Part shown: piece after piece, positions 51,832 through 60,080 of the stretch
How the letters are laid out: each line of letters begins with the position of its first letter
Position numbering within the stretch: position 1 is the stretch's first letter
Assembly: GCA_017304845.1 (NCBI GenBank)
Contig: JAFKLL010000012.1
Coordinates: 1 to 64,000, forward strand
Direction: 5' to 3'
Source of the DNA: Solirubrobacterales bacterium
GTDB lineage: Bacteria; Actinomycetota; Thermoleophilia; Solirubrobacterales; 70-9
DNA: 64,000 bases
Position numbers and translations under genes: made by a program
The notes under the pieces: model-generated
Seen by the model: only the letters and a program-made list of their open reading frames with translations
Told to the model about the DNA's origin: nothing
Database searches by the model: none

Positions 51832-53258
51832 CAGCTCTCGCTCCCGGTCGTGGTCTCCGCCTCTTGGGCGGCGGTCTCCAGCATCTCTTCGATCCGTACG
51901 AACTTGACCCGGGGACGACCATGGGGCTCGCCCTTGCCGACCTCGGCCGCGTCGATCTTCTCCCAGCCGCTGAAGGTCACGTAGTGGGCCCCGCGCTCGG
52001 TCAGGAGCGCCTCGATCGAGTCGGGATCCGGCGAGTCGGGATCCAGCAGCCTGCCGGCGGCGACGTCCTCGAACAGGTGGGCGACGGTCTCGGTCGCGCA
52101 CTTCTTGTTGGTGCCGATCACGCCGGAGGGGCCGCGCTTGATCCAGCCGGCCGTGTAGTGGCCGGTGCGGTGCTCCCCGCCGTGGGTCTCGAGGACCCGC
52201 CCGTCGTCGTTGAGGATGGTGCCGCGACGCTCGTCGAAGGGGACGCCGCGGAGCGGGACGCCGGTGTATCCGACCGAGCGGAGGACCAGGTCGCAGGCCA
52301 GTTCCTCCCGCTCGCCGGTGTCCTTGGCCTTCAGGTTCCCGTTCTCCTCGACCAGCTCGTTGCGGCCGATCACGATGCTCTCGACCTTGTTGCCGCCCTT
52401 GATCTCGATCGGCGAGGAGAGGAAGCGGAGCGCGACCTTCTTCGGCTTGCCGGTGAGCTCGCGGGAGGCGTACTCCTGGACGATCTCGACGTTGACCCGG
52501 GCGGTCTTGTCGGCCTCCTCGGACTCGATCCAGGCCTTGCTGGCCGGGTCGAGCTCGATCTCGGCCGGGTCGACCACGACGTCGGCCTCCTCGAGCTCGC
52601 CCAGCTCCTTGACCTCGGGGTTGGTGTAGGCGGCCTGGGCGGGGCCGCGGCGGCCGAGCACGACGATCTCCTCGATGCCCGAGGCGTCGAGCAGGTCGAT
52701 CGCGTGGTCGGCGATGTCGGTCTTGCGCAGCTCCGCGTCGTCCAGGGCCAGCATGCGGGCCACGTCCAGGGCGACGTTGCCGTTGCCGATCACCACGGCC
52801 CGCTTCGCCTCGTCCAGCTTGAAGTCGCGGTCGGCGTAGTCGGGGTGGGCGTTGTACCAGCCGACGAAGGCGGTGGCGGCGTAGCTGCCGGGCAGGTCCT
52901 CGCCGGGGATGCCGAGCTCGCGGTCGGCCTCGGCCCCGAAGGTGTAGAGGATCGCGTGGTAGTGCTGCTCGAAGTCCTCGACGTTCAGGTCACGACCGAC
53001 CTCGACGTTGCCGAAGAAGCGGAAGCCCTCCTTGGCCGCGGTCCGCTCGTAGACCCGGGTGACCGACTTGATCTTGGGATGGTCGGGCGCGACGCCGCCG
53101 CGGACCAGGCCGTAGGGGGTGGGCAGCCGGTCGAAGAGATCGACCTGGGCATGCGTGTCCGGGTCCTTGATGATCTGGTCGGCGGCGTAGAAGCCGGAGG
53201 GGCCGGCGCCGATGATGGCGACGCGAAGCGGGTTCTCGGGGGTACCTGGGTTGCTCAT
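51831..53258 (-). CDS. fprA: Ferredoxin/adrenodoxin-type NADP+ reductase
   Basis: 475 residues. FAD motif GAGPSG near residue 17, then PYGLVRGGVAPDHPKIK, the NADPH Rossmann GNGNVALDVARML and GRRGPAQAAYTNPE, all hallmarks of the adrenodoxin reductase-like FprA family. It moves electrons between NADPH and ferredoxin, which can serve iron-sulfur assembly or P450s. The ATG at 53258 is used; a longer frame begins inside the palindromic repeat and is spurious. TATCCT lies ten bases upstream on the minus strand. Coupled to bolA by TGATG. Confidence 0.9.
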   Translation of the reverse strand: MSNPGTPENPLRVAIIGAGPSGFYAADQIIKDPDTHAQVDLFDRLPTPYGLVRGGVAPDHPKIKSVTRVYERTAAKEGFRFFGNVEVGRDLNVEDFEQHYHAILYTFGAEADRELGIPGEDLPGSYAATAFVGWYNAHPDYADRDFKLDEAKRAVVIGNGNVALDVARMLALDDAELRKTDIADHAIDLLDASGIEEIVVLGRRGPAQAAYTNPEVKELGELEEADVVVDPAEIELDPASKAWIESEEADKTARVNVEIVQEYASRELTGKPKKVALRFLSSPIEIKGGNKVESIVIGRNELVEENGNLKAKDTGEREELACDLVLRSVGYTGVPLRGVPFDERRGTILNDDGRVLETHGGEHRTGHYTAGWIKRGPSGVIGTNKKCATETVAHLFEDVAAGRLLDPDSPDPDSIEALLTERGAHYVTFSGWEKIDAAEVGKGEPHGRPRVKFVRIEEMLETAAQEAETTTGSES

Positions 53259-53283
53259 GGGGCCACCCAGGATAGACAGAGCC

Positions 53284-53332
53284 CGCGAGATGCATATTGG
53301 GTGCGCCATGTGGCGCGGATCTGCATCTCGCG
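53284..53332. repeat. 49-bp palindromic repeat, copy 4
   Basis: The left arm has one changed base (CGCGAGATGCATAT, 53284-53297), while the right arm ATCTGCATCTCGCG (53319-53332) matches. Pairing extends outward to AGCC/GGCT (53280-53336). It lies seven bases past the alpha/beta hydrolase stop and directly ahead of the fprA promoter. Confidence 0.88.
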
Positions 53333-53339
53333 GGCTGGG

Positions 53340-54257
53340 CTAGCGGGCTCTTTGGGCTACTCGGTCGATCTCGTCGACGGACTGGGGCCAGAGCTGCTCG
53401 GGGATGTCGTGGCCCATGCCCTCGTAGATCCTCAGCTCGGCCTCGGGGATCGCGCGGGCGGTGGCCCGGCCGCCGCGAGGGAAGACGAGCCGATCGGCGG
53501 CGCCGTGCAGCACCACGGCCGGGACGTCGAGCCTTCCCAACGCCTTGGCGCGGTTCGGCTGGCAGTTGATCGCATGCAGCTGGCGGGCCGTGCCGTCCAC
53601 GTGTATTCCCCTTTGGAAAGCGGTTTCGGCCAGGGTTCGCAGGCGAGCGTGGTCGGGCGGGAAGTCGGGCGATCCGATCACCTTGGCGAGTGCCTCCATG
53701 CTGGCGAGGTAGCCGTCGAGATCGGTCGGTTTGCTCCGCATCAGCGCCGCCAGCTCCCGCAGGCCGGGGAAGGCGTCGGTCCGGGCGCCGGTCCGGGACA
53801 TCATCGAGGTCAGTGACAGCACCCGGTCCGGGTGATCGATCGCCATGGTCTGGGCGATCATGCCGCCCATCGAGTAGCCGGCCACGTGGGCGCCCTCGAT
53901 GCCGAGATGGTCGAGCACCCCGATCGCGTCGGCGGCCATGTCGGAGAGCGAGTACCTCAGGCCACGCGGGATGCCGAGCATCATCGAGGCCATCGGCGGC
54001 GTGCCGGCGTCGCTGAGGACGGTCGAGGCGCCGTTGTCCCGGTTGTCGATGCGGATCACGCGGAATCCGCGCTCGACGAGCATCTCCACCAGGGGCAGAT
54101 CCCAGTAGATCATCTGGGTCCCGAGCCCGGGCACGACGAGCAGCGCGGGCGCCTCCGGGTCGCCGTGAGAGTCGAAGGCGATCTCGATCTCGCCAACCGG
54201 CGCCAACTCGACGGGAGGGACCGCGACATCGCGCTGACCTATCGTTTCCGGTGTCAT
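53340..54257 (-). CDS. Alpha/beta hydrolase
   Basis: 305 residues. The nucleophile elbow GYSMGG, an acidic residue near VVLHGAADRLV and the C-terminal His in GMGHDIPE form the expected triad. The N-terminal oxyanion strand reads LVVPGLGTQ. Resembles the poly(aspartic)/esterase-like family of small cytosolic hydrolases; substrate unknown. Start ATG 54257, with TATCTT ten bases upstream on the minus strand. This ATG overlaps the ATG of the divergent gene (shared CATG). Confidence 0.85.
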   Translation of the reverse strand: MTPETIGQRDVAVPPVELAPVGEIEIAFDSHGDPEAPALLVVPGLGTQMIYWDLPLVEMLVERGFRVIRIDNRDNGASTVLSDAGTPPMASMMLGIPRGLRYSLSDMAADAIGVLDHLGIEGAHVAGYSMGGMIAQTMAIDHPDRVLSLTSMMSRTGARTDAFPGLRELAALMRSKPTDLDGYLASMEALAKVIGSPDFPPDHARLRTLAETAFQRGIHVDGTARQLHAINCQPNRAKALGRLDVPAVVLHGAADRLVFPRGGRATARAIPEAELRIYEGMGHDIPEQLWPQSVDEIDRVAQRAR

Positions 54258-54273
54258 GCCGGGCTTGAAGATA
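54240..54273. promoter_or_regulatory. Overlapping divergent promoters with shared CATG start
   Basis: Plus TATCGT (54240-54245) and minus TATCTT (54273-54268) are each ten bases from their ATG. The two ATGs overlap in CATG at 54255-54258, so each -10 lies inside the other gene's first codons and the 5' ends overlap by a few bases. Confidence 0.5.
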
Positions 54274-56184
54274 GCGGGGAGGGGTGCCGGACTGGCCGTC
54301 TTGGCCCTGCTCTGCCTGCTCATGTCGCCGATCGGGACCGCGTCGGCGGCGCCTGAGACATCCCCGCCGCAGGTGATGATCGTGGTCCTGCCCGAGGGCA
54401 CGACCCCCAACGATCTGACCGATCTGGATCACACAGCGATCGGCCTCATGAACCCCGGCCTCGGGGACGTTTCGGCCCAGCAGACATGGCTCGACGTGTC
54501 GCAGGGAGCCAGAGCGTTTGACACGGTGTATGACAAAGCGTTGGACAAGTTGTATCCAAGCGGTGGATCGACGGTGGGATGGGAAAAAGCGGTCGACCGG
54601 GCCAAGAGCGCCGAGAACACCTTGATACCCGGCCTGCTGGCCACCGACCTGGCCCGCCACGGGATCCGCGCGGTGGCCGCCGAGTCGGCCGGCGCGGCCG
54701 CCCTGGCAGTCGCCGACCGTGACGGGGAGATCAGACGCCCGCCGATCGCCTGCGGCGGGCCGAGATCGATGGTCGAGCCGGGCACCAGGGGCGCCGAGGC
54801 GACGATTCCCGGCTGTCCCGACCCCGTGACCGTGCTCTCGATGCCGCTGGTCGAGGCCCGAGAGCTCGCCGAACGGCGTCGCGAGGGTCAGCTGATGATC
54901 TTCGTCGAGCGCCCGCCCGCCGACTCCGGGGATCAACTCGCGATCGCGATCGCCGGCCCGGGATTCGACGGGATGCTCCAATCTCCCAGCACCAGGACCG
55001 ACGGCTACGTGCTCTCGACCGACATCGCGCCGACCGTTCTCCACCTTTTCGGGATCAAGGCCCCCAAGGCGATGACCGGGCTGCCGATCGAGTCGGGCGG
55101 CGAGGTCGACCTCGAGGGCCTCAACTCGCTCGAGGGGCGCTACGAGCAGGTCGGCAAGCGGCGCGGCGCCGCCCTGGCGATCCCGCTCCTGCTCTGGATC
55201 GCGCTAACCGGGCTGGTCTGCCTGATCAGCCGCGGCCTCTACGCGCGGCCGGCCCTCCGCCTGCTCTGCCTCTCCACCGTGCTGCTGCCGGCCGTGCTGC
55301 TGCTTACCGCGGCGCTCTCGCCCTCGCTCGGGGTCGAACGCACCATTGCGACGCTGCTCCCGGTGCTGATCGCGGCCGGGCTGATGCGGTTCCTCTCGGC
55401 CCCGATGTCCCTGGCGGTCGCCTGCGGCCTGACCGTGATCCCGTACGGGATCGACATGCTGGCCGGCTCGGTGCTGACACCCAGGGCGGTGATCGGTCCC
55501 AACCCCGGGCTCGGCGCCCGCTTCTACGGGATCGGCAACGAGCTCGAGTCGACCCTGATGATCCTCACCTCGGTCGGGACCGGAGCGGCCCTGACCCAGT
55601 TCAAGGTCGCCGGGCGCCGGGCCGCGATCGTCTTCCTGGTGGTCGGGCTGGTCGCGACCGTGGTCTTCGCCGCCGGCCGGTTCGGGGCCGACGTCGGGGC
55701 GGCGATCGTCTTCCCGGTGGCGGCGGTGGTCGCCGCCGCGATCGTGGTCGGTCGCCCGCGCCTGGCCTGGGCCGGCCTGGCGGCCGCCCTCGTGGCCTTG
55801 GCGCTGGTCGCCCTGGCCGACGTGATCAGCGGCAGCGAGACCCACTTCGTGCGGTCGATCGTCGGCGGCAGCGGGGGCGGACCGATCGACGTCGTCGGTC
55901 ATCGTCTCGACGCGACGCTGGAGAGCTTCACCCGCGTCTCGCGGGTCCCGGTGACCGTCGCGGCGCTGATCGCGATCGGGCTGGGAGTGTGGAAACGGGA
56001 CCGGATCAGGTCCTGGCTCGGTCCGCTGCCGGTTCTCGCGGCGGGCGTCCAGGCCGCGGCGGCGGGCTCCCTGGTCGGCGCGCTGACCAATGACTCGGGC
56101 GCGCTCTTCATTCAGGTCGGAACCTTGTATCTGGCTCTGGTTCTGGGTTTCGCGTGGACGATGACGCGCCGAGACGGATCCTAG
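54256..56184 (+). CDS. Phosphatase/sulfatase-like exported domain fused to multi-pass membrane domain
   Basis: 642 residues. A signal peptide (to about 32, ASAAPETS) and an exported domain of about 260 residues with alkaline-phosphatase-superfamily traits: VMIVVLPEGTTPNDL at the start and STDIAPTVLHLFGI at its end. The metal-ligand set is incomplete to my eye, so it may be inactive. From residue 310 about eight to ten transmembrane helices follow, with the conserved-looking loop NPGLGARFYGIGNELES. The whole is unrecognised. It lies just ahead of a PimA-like mannosyltransferase fusion, which suggests lipid or polysaccharide assembly. Confidence 0.72.
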   Translation: MPGLKIAGRGAGLAVLALLCLLMSPIGTASAAPETSPPQVMIVVLPEGTTPNDLTDLDHTAIGLMNPGLGDVSAQQTWLDVSQGARAFDTVYDKALDKLYPSGGSTVGWEKAVDRAKSAENTLIPGLLATDLARHGIRAVAAESAGAAALAVADRDGEIRRPPIACGGPRSMVEPGTRGAEATIPGCPDPVTVLSMPLVEARELAERRREGQLMIFVERPPADSGDQLAIAIAGPGFDGMLQSPSTRTDGYVLSTDIAPTVLHLFGIKAPKAMTGLPIESGGEVDLEGLNSLEGRYEQVGKRRGAALAIPLLLWIALTGLVCLISRGLYARPALRLLCLSTVLLPAVLLLTAALSPSLGVERTIATLLPVLIAAGLMRFLSAPMSLAVACGLTVIPYGIDMLAGSVLTPRAVIGPNPGLGARFYGIGNELESTLMILTSVGTGAALTQFKVAGRRAAIVFLVVGLVATVVFAAGRFGADVGAAIVFPVAAVVAAAIVVGRPRLAWAGLAAALVALALVALADVISGSETHFVRSIVGGSGGGPIDVVGHRLDATLESFTRVSRVPVTVAALIAIGLGVWKRDRIRSWLGPLPVLAAGVQAAAAGSLVGALTNDSGALFIQVGTLYLALVLGFAWTMTRRDGS

Positions 56185-56232
56185 GGTTAACCGCCCCCTG
56201 AGAGACCGTCCGCTTCACTATGCTGTTTGTTC

Positions 56233-58563
56233 GTGCGAATCGCCCTCGTCACCCCGTATTCGTGGACATATCAGGGCGGCGTAAACCGGCACGTCCAGTC
56301 GCTTGCCGAGGAGTACATCTCCCGAGGCCACTATGTGCGTGTCATCGCGCCCTTTGATCCACCCGACCGCCTCTCGAAGGTCCTTCACCGTGCGCCGGCC
56401 GAGGATCGCGAGGCGCCGGACTACCTGATCCCGGTCGGGCGGACTTTCGGGATCAACGCCAACGGCGCGGTCTCGAACATCCCGATCTTCCCCGAGGGCG
56501 TGACCCGGACCCGCCGGGCGATCGAAGAGGGCGACTTCGACGTGGTGCATCTCCACGAGCCGATCACCCCCGTCAACGGCTGGGACACCAGCATCTCCAG
56601 CGACGTCCCCGTGGTCGGCACCTTCCACGCCTACTCGACCAAGCCGGTCCCCAACTACCTGGCGAACGCGGTCGGCGCCCGTCGCACCCTGAACAAGCTC
56701 TCCGCCCGGATCGCCGTCTCCGAGGCCGCCGCCTGGACCGGCCGTCGCTGGTTCGGCGGCAACTACACGATCGTCCCCAACGGGGTGGATGTCGAGGCCG
56801 CGCCGACCGGCCCCAAGCCGCAGACCGATCACCTCCGCGCCCTCTTCGTCGGCCGCCCCGACGAGCGCAAGGGCCTGCCGGTCCTGCTGCGGGCCTTCTC
56901 CGCCCTGGTCGACCACGTCCCGGCCCGGCTCTCCGTGGTCGGGGCCGAGCCCGAGGACGTCAAGCGGATCCTGGCTCACCCGGAGCTGCTCGATCACCTC
57001 GACCTGCACGGCCGGGTCTCCAACGACGAGCTCTGGCGCCAGCTCCACGACGCCGATGTGCTGGTCGCCCCCTCGCTCTCCGGTGAGAGCTTCGGGATGA
57101 TCCTGACCGAGGCCTTCGCCGCGGGAACCCCGGTGATCGCCTCCGGGATCGCCGGCTACAGCGACGTCGTCACCAACCACCACGACGGCGTCCTCGTGCC
57201 GCCGGCCGACCCTCAGGCCCTGGCCGAGGAGCTCCAGCGCGCCCATCACGAGCCCGAACGGCTGGCCCGCATGGGTGCGGCCGCCCGCGAGAGCTCGAAG
57301 CGCTACGCCTGGTCGGCCGTGGCCGATCAGGTCATGGACGTCTACGAGAGGGCGATCGAGGTCCCCGAGCCGGCCGACGCCGCCGATCGGGTCAGGCGCC
57401 GCCTCGGCGTCGTGCCCTCGGACGGGCTGCCGTACTCGCCCTCGGTCAAGCTTCCCTCTCTCGATCCGGCGCCGGCCGCCGTGCCCGGGTCGCGGGGGCG
57501 CTTCATGCGCAAGGCCGCGCTCGGCCTGGCCGGGCTGCTCGGCCTCGGCCTCACCGCTCTCGCCGCCCAGAAGATCGGCGTCGACCAGGTCGCGAAGGCC
57601 GTGGTCCGCTCGGATCTCTCCTGGGTCCTGTTCGCGCTCGCCCTGATGGCCTCCTCGCTCTTCGTGCGTGCCTGGTCCTGGTTCTTCATCGCCCGCTCGG
57701 CGATGCCGCATTCCGGACTGAAGCGGCGCGACTTCGCCTCGGCGACCATGATCGGCGTCCTGATGTCAGCCACCTTGCCGGCCCGCCTCGGCGAGCCCGC
57801 TAGGGCGATCAGCCTGGCCCGGCACACGGGACGGGCGAAGGAGAACCTCCCGGTCGTGGTCGGGACGATCGTCTCCCAGACGATGGTCAACATCTTCGCC
57901 ATCCTGCTGCTCGGCGTGATCGTCCTCACCTCGATGGACGATCTCTTCCACAGCGGGACCAAGCAGGTGCTGCTCTTCAGCCTGATCCCGGCCGTGCTGC
58001 TGGCCGCCGTGCTGGCCGCGCCGACGATCCTCGGCAACCAGAGCGGGCGGGGCCGCCTCTCCCGCGTCGGAGCGGCGATCCACTCGGTGATGGTCCAGGT
58101 CCGGAGCGGGCTGAAGGTGTTCAAGCACCCCCGCAACGGCGTCCCCGCCGTCGCCCTGCAGCTCTTCGCCTGGCTGATCCAGATGCTGTCCTGCTGGGCG
58201 CTCATGTTCGCCCTCGGCCTCGACCACCAGGCCGGCCTGGCCGCCTCGGCCGCCGTTCTGTTCGCGGTCAACGTGACCGCGGTCGTCCCGGTGACCCCGT
58301 CGAACATCGGCATGTTCCAGCTCGCCGTCATCTTCGTTCTGCACAAGGGCTGGGGCATCTCGACCGCGGACGCACTCGCCTACGGCGTCATCCTCCAGGC
58401 CGTGGAAATGGCGACCGCCGCCGCGCTCGGCGTCCCCGCCCTGGTCCGCGAGGGCCTCACCTGGTCCGACCTGCGCACCCAGGCGATCGCCACCGCGCCG
58501 GTCGAGCTGGACCCGTACCCGTCTTCTCGCCGCAACGAGAAGACGGACTCCATCTACAGGTAG
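56233..58563 (+). CDS. PimA-like glycosyltransferase fused to LPG-synthase-type membrane domain
   Basis: 776 residues. Residues 1-380 are a GT4 enzyme like phosphatidylinositol mannosyltransferase PimA: ALVTPYSWTYQGGVNRHVQ, DVVHLHEP, TFHAYSTK, FVGRPDERKG and the EX7E site ESFGMILTE. From about 420 a UPF0104/LPG_synthase_TM (YbhN-like) domain with some seven to eight helices carries PSNIGMFQ. Fusing a GT-B lipid glycosyltransferase to this flippase-like domain suggests coupled sugar addition and lipid handling. GTG start 56233, with TATGCT eight bases upstream; the two codons before are not used. Confidence 0.85.
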   Translation: MRIALVTPYSWTYQGGVNRHVQSLAEEYISRGHYVRVIAPFDPPDRLSKVLHRAPAEDREAPDYLIPVGRTFGINANGAVSNIPIFPEGVTRTRRAIEEGDFDVVHLHEPITPVNGWDTSISSDVPVVGTFHAYSTKPVPNYLANAVGARRTLNKLSARIAVSEAAAWTGRRWFGGNYTIVPNGVDVEAAPTGPKPQTDHLRALFVGRPDERKGLPVLLRAFSALVDHVPARLSVVGAEPEDVKRILAHPELLDHLDLHGRVSNDELWRQLHDADVLVAPSLSGESFGMILTEAFAAGTPVIASGIAGYSDVVTNHHDGVLVPPADPQALAEELQRAHHEPERLARMGAAARESSKRYAWSAVADQVMDVYERAIEVPEPADAADRVRRRLGVVPSDGLPYSPSVKLPSLDPAPAAVPGSRGRFMRKAALGLAGLLGLGLTALAAQKIGVDQVAKAVVRSDLSWVLFALALMASSLFVRAWSWFFIARSAMPHSGLKRRDFASATMIGVLMSATLPARLGEPARAISLARHTGRAKENLPVVVGTIVSQTMVNIFAILLLGVIVLTSMDDLFHSGTKQVLLFSLIPAVLLAAVLAAPTILGNQSGRGRLSRVGAAIHSVMVQVRSGLKVFKHPRNGVPAVALQLFAWLIQMLSCWALMFALGLDHQAGLAASAAVLFAVNVTAVVPVTPSNIGMFQLAVIFVLHKGWGISTADALAYGVILQAVEMATAAALGVPALVREGLTWSDLRTQAIATAPVELDPYPSSRRNEKTDSIYR

Positions 58564-58683
58564 CAAGGGCGCGATCCGGCGTCGGGCGGGGCTCTGCTCT
58601 GGGCGATCCCGGGGCGGCTGGATGCTGGCTCCCCTCGGTCTGGGGGCCTGCGGCACCCGGTTGCGTTTCTCGCGCGTCTCTGT

Positions 58684-58707
58684 ATACTGAACTTTATGGT
58701 TCAGTAT
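58684..58707. promoter_or_regulatory. ArsR operator overlapping -10 and start codon
   Basis: ATACTGAAC (58684-58692) and GTTCAGTAT (58699-58707), perfect 9-bp arms with six bases between. The TATACT -10 (58683-58688) and the ATG (58696) lie within it, so a bound dimer would block transcription and translation start. The 120 bp before this (58564-58683) hold nothing I recognise. Confidence 0.75.
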
Positions 58708-59058
58708 TTGAACGAGACGAAGGCAGAAGGCTCAGGGCCCGAACGGGCCTTCGGCGCTCTGGCCGATCCGGTCCGCATGCGGATCCTGGAACGGCTGGAG
58801 TCCGGTGGGGCCTCGATCAGCGAACTGGCCGAACCGGCCGGGATGTCCCTGACCGGGATGAAGAAGCACGTCCGCGTGCTGGAGGAGGCGAAGCTCGTCG
58901 TCACCGAGAAGCGGGGGCGGACCCGCTGGTGCGAGCTCGCCGACGAAGGCTTCGACGAAGCCGCCTTTTGGCTGGACGAGTTCCGTCGCCGTCGCCACAG
59001 TCAGCTGAACCGACTGGAAGAAGTGATCGAACGACGTAAACGAGAGAGGCAGAAATGA
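58696..59058 (+). CDS. ArsR/SmtB-family regulator
   Basis: 120 residues: winged helix-turn-helix (about 17-90) with FGALADPVRMRILERL and GMSLTGMKKHVRVLEEAKLV. There is no Cys pair for metal, so it belongs to the SdpR/AHSA1-linked type that often sits with SRPBCC proteins. TATACT is seven bases before the ATG (leaderless), inside a perfect palindrome that is the likely self-operator. The next gene overlaps by four bases (ATGA). Confidence 0.92.
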   Translation: MVQYLNETKAEGSGPERAFGALADPVRMRILERLESGGASISELAEPAGMSLTGMKKHVRVLEEAKLVVTEKRGRTRWCELADEGFDEAAFWLDEFRRRRHSQLNRLEEVIERRKRERQK

Positions 59059-59552
59059 GCGAGTTGACCGAGCTGCACAAGACAGTCGTGACCACCCCCA
59101 ATGACACCGAGATCCGGACCGAGCGGGTCTTCGACGCGCCGCCGGAGCTGGTCTTCGAGTGCTTCACGGACTCCGACACCCTGGCCGAGTGGCTGAGCCC
59201 CGACCGGCTCGAGATGCGGATCGAGGAGTACGACTGTCGGCCTGGAGGCAAGTGGAAGTACATCCACTCCGACCCCTCGACCGGGAGCGAGTACGTGTTC
59301 TTCGGCGAGTTCCTCGAGATCGAGAAGCCGGAACGCCTGGTCCAGACCTTCAACTTCGTGATGGAGCCCCAGCCGCCCGCCTCGATCGACCGGACCGACT
59401 TCATCCCGGTCGAGGGCGGCCGCACCCGGCTCGTGACGCTGACGACCTTCGAGGAGCAGCAGTACCGCGACGGCATGCTCCAGGCCGGCATGGAGAAGGG
59501 CCTGAACGAGGGCTACAACAAGCTCGACGAGGTGCTCGCCTCGCGTTCCTAG
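59055..59552 (+). CDS. AHSA1/SRPBCC-domain protein
   Basis: 165 residues of the activator-of-Hsp90-like START superfamily: RVFDAPPELVFECFTDSD at the N-terminus and RLVTLTTFEEQQYRDGMLQ near the end. It has one ligand cavity; the ligand is unknown. It is the second gene of an ArsR operon, a common pairing in which the ArsR represses both. Its TAG stop overlaps the convergent gene's TAG in a CTAG shared at 59549-59552. Confidence 0.9.
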   Translation: MSELTELHKTVVTTPNDTEIRTERVFDAPPELVFECFTDSDTLAEWLSPDRLEMRIEEYDCRPGGKWKYIHSDPSTGSEYVFFGEFLEIEKPERLVQTFNFVMEPQPPASIDRTDFIPVEGGRTRLVTLTTFEEQQYRDGMLQAGMEKGLNEGYNKLDEVLASRS

Positions 59553-60010
59553 AGCAGCTGGCTCCAGTCGAGCCGTTCCGGGAACCTCGGCAGGCCGTCG
59601 TCCGGGACCGGGTACCAGGGTGCCGCGTAGTCGGTGAACTGGTGGGCGGCCGGGCGGACCCCGGGATCCTCGTTCAGCGCGCCCAGGCGCACGGCGAGGA
59701 TCTCGGGATTGTCCGGGTGGTTCGTGAACAGCTGCCCGCCGCACTCCCGGCAGAAGGACTTGTTGAACCCGCCGTCACCGGGCTCGTAGGTGCCGACGTG
59801 CTCCTCACCCGCCGTGATCCGGAACGAACCCGGCTGGGTCAGGCCCGTGGCCGAGAAGGCCGTCCCGGTCCGGTGCTGGCAACGGCCGCAGTAGCAGAGG
59901 GCCGCCCCGACCAGGGGCTCGTCCACCTCGAAGGTGACCTTGCCGCACATGCATTCCCCGGTCATGTGTTCGGCGGGCTCGAGGCCGCCGTCCCGCGTCG
60001 CGTCATCCAT
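59549..60010 (-). CDS. GFA/CENP-V family protein (glutathione-dependent formaldehyde-activating-like)
   Basis: 153 residues. The zinc-binding Cys set CMCGKV, CYCGRC and FCRECG matches the GFA fold. Proteins of this family act on small thiol adducts, but most remain uncharacterised. ATG at 60010, with TAGGCT six bases upstream on the minus strand (leaderless). The stop is shared with the convergent AHSA1 gene. Confidence 0.88.
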   Translation of the reverse strand: MDDATRDGGLEPAEHMTGECMCGKVTFEVDEPLVGAALCYCGRCQHRTGTAFSATGLTQPGSFRITAGEEHVGTYEPGDGGFNKSFCRECGGQLFTNHPDNPEILAVRLGALNEDPGVRPAAHQFTDYAAPWYPVPDDGLPRFPERLDWSQLL

Positions 60011-60016
60011 GCCCCG

Positions 60017-60050
60017 AGCCTAGACCGGAATCCGGTCCGGCGGTTATCGT
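60017..60050. promoter_or_regulatory. Divergent promoters flanking a 15-bp palindrome (GFA / acylase 2)
   Basis: Minus TAGGCT (60022-60017) and plus TATCGT (60045-60050) flank GACCGGA-A-TCCGGTC (60023-60037), a perfect palindrome around one central base. A bound protein would meet both promoters. The acylase then has a short leader with AAGGAGAG at 60071-60078. Confidence 0.5.
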
Positions 60051-60080
60051 GGAACCGAGGGAATCGAACAAAGGAGAGTC

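Noticed and set aside
53269..53274. Repeat copy 4 as part of the fprA promoter
   Set aside because: The TATCCT hexamer is outside the 49-bp element; the repeat falls in the -35 zone only by position and the other copies are not so placed.
32650..53309. Open frames beginning MQIGCA... or MAHPICIS... at the repeats
   Set aside because: These are just translations of the 49-bp palindromes; promoter spacing and homology place the real starts elsewhere (for example fprA at 53258).
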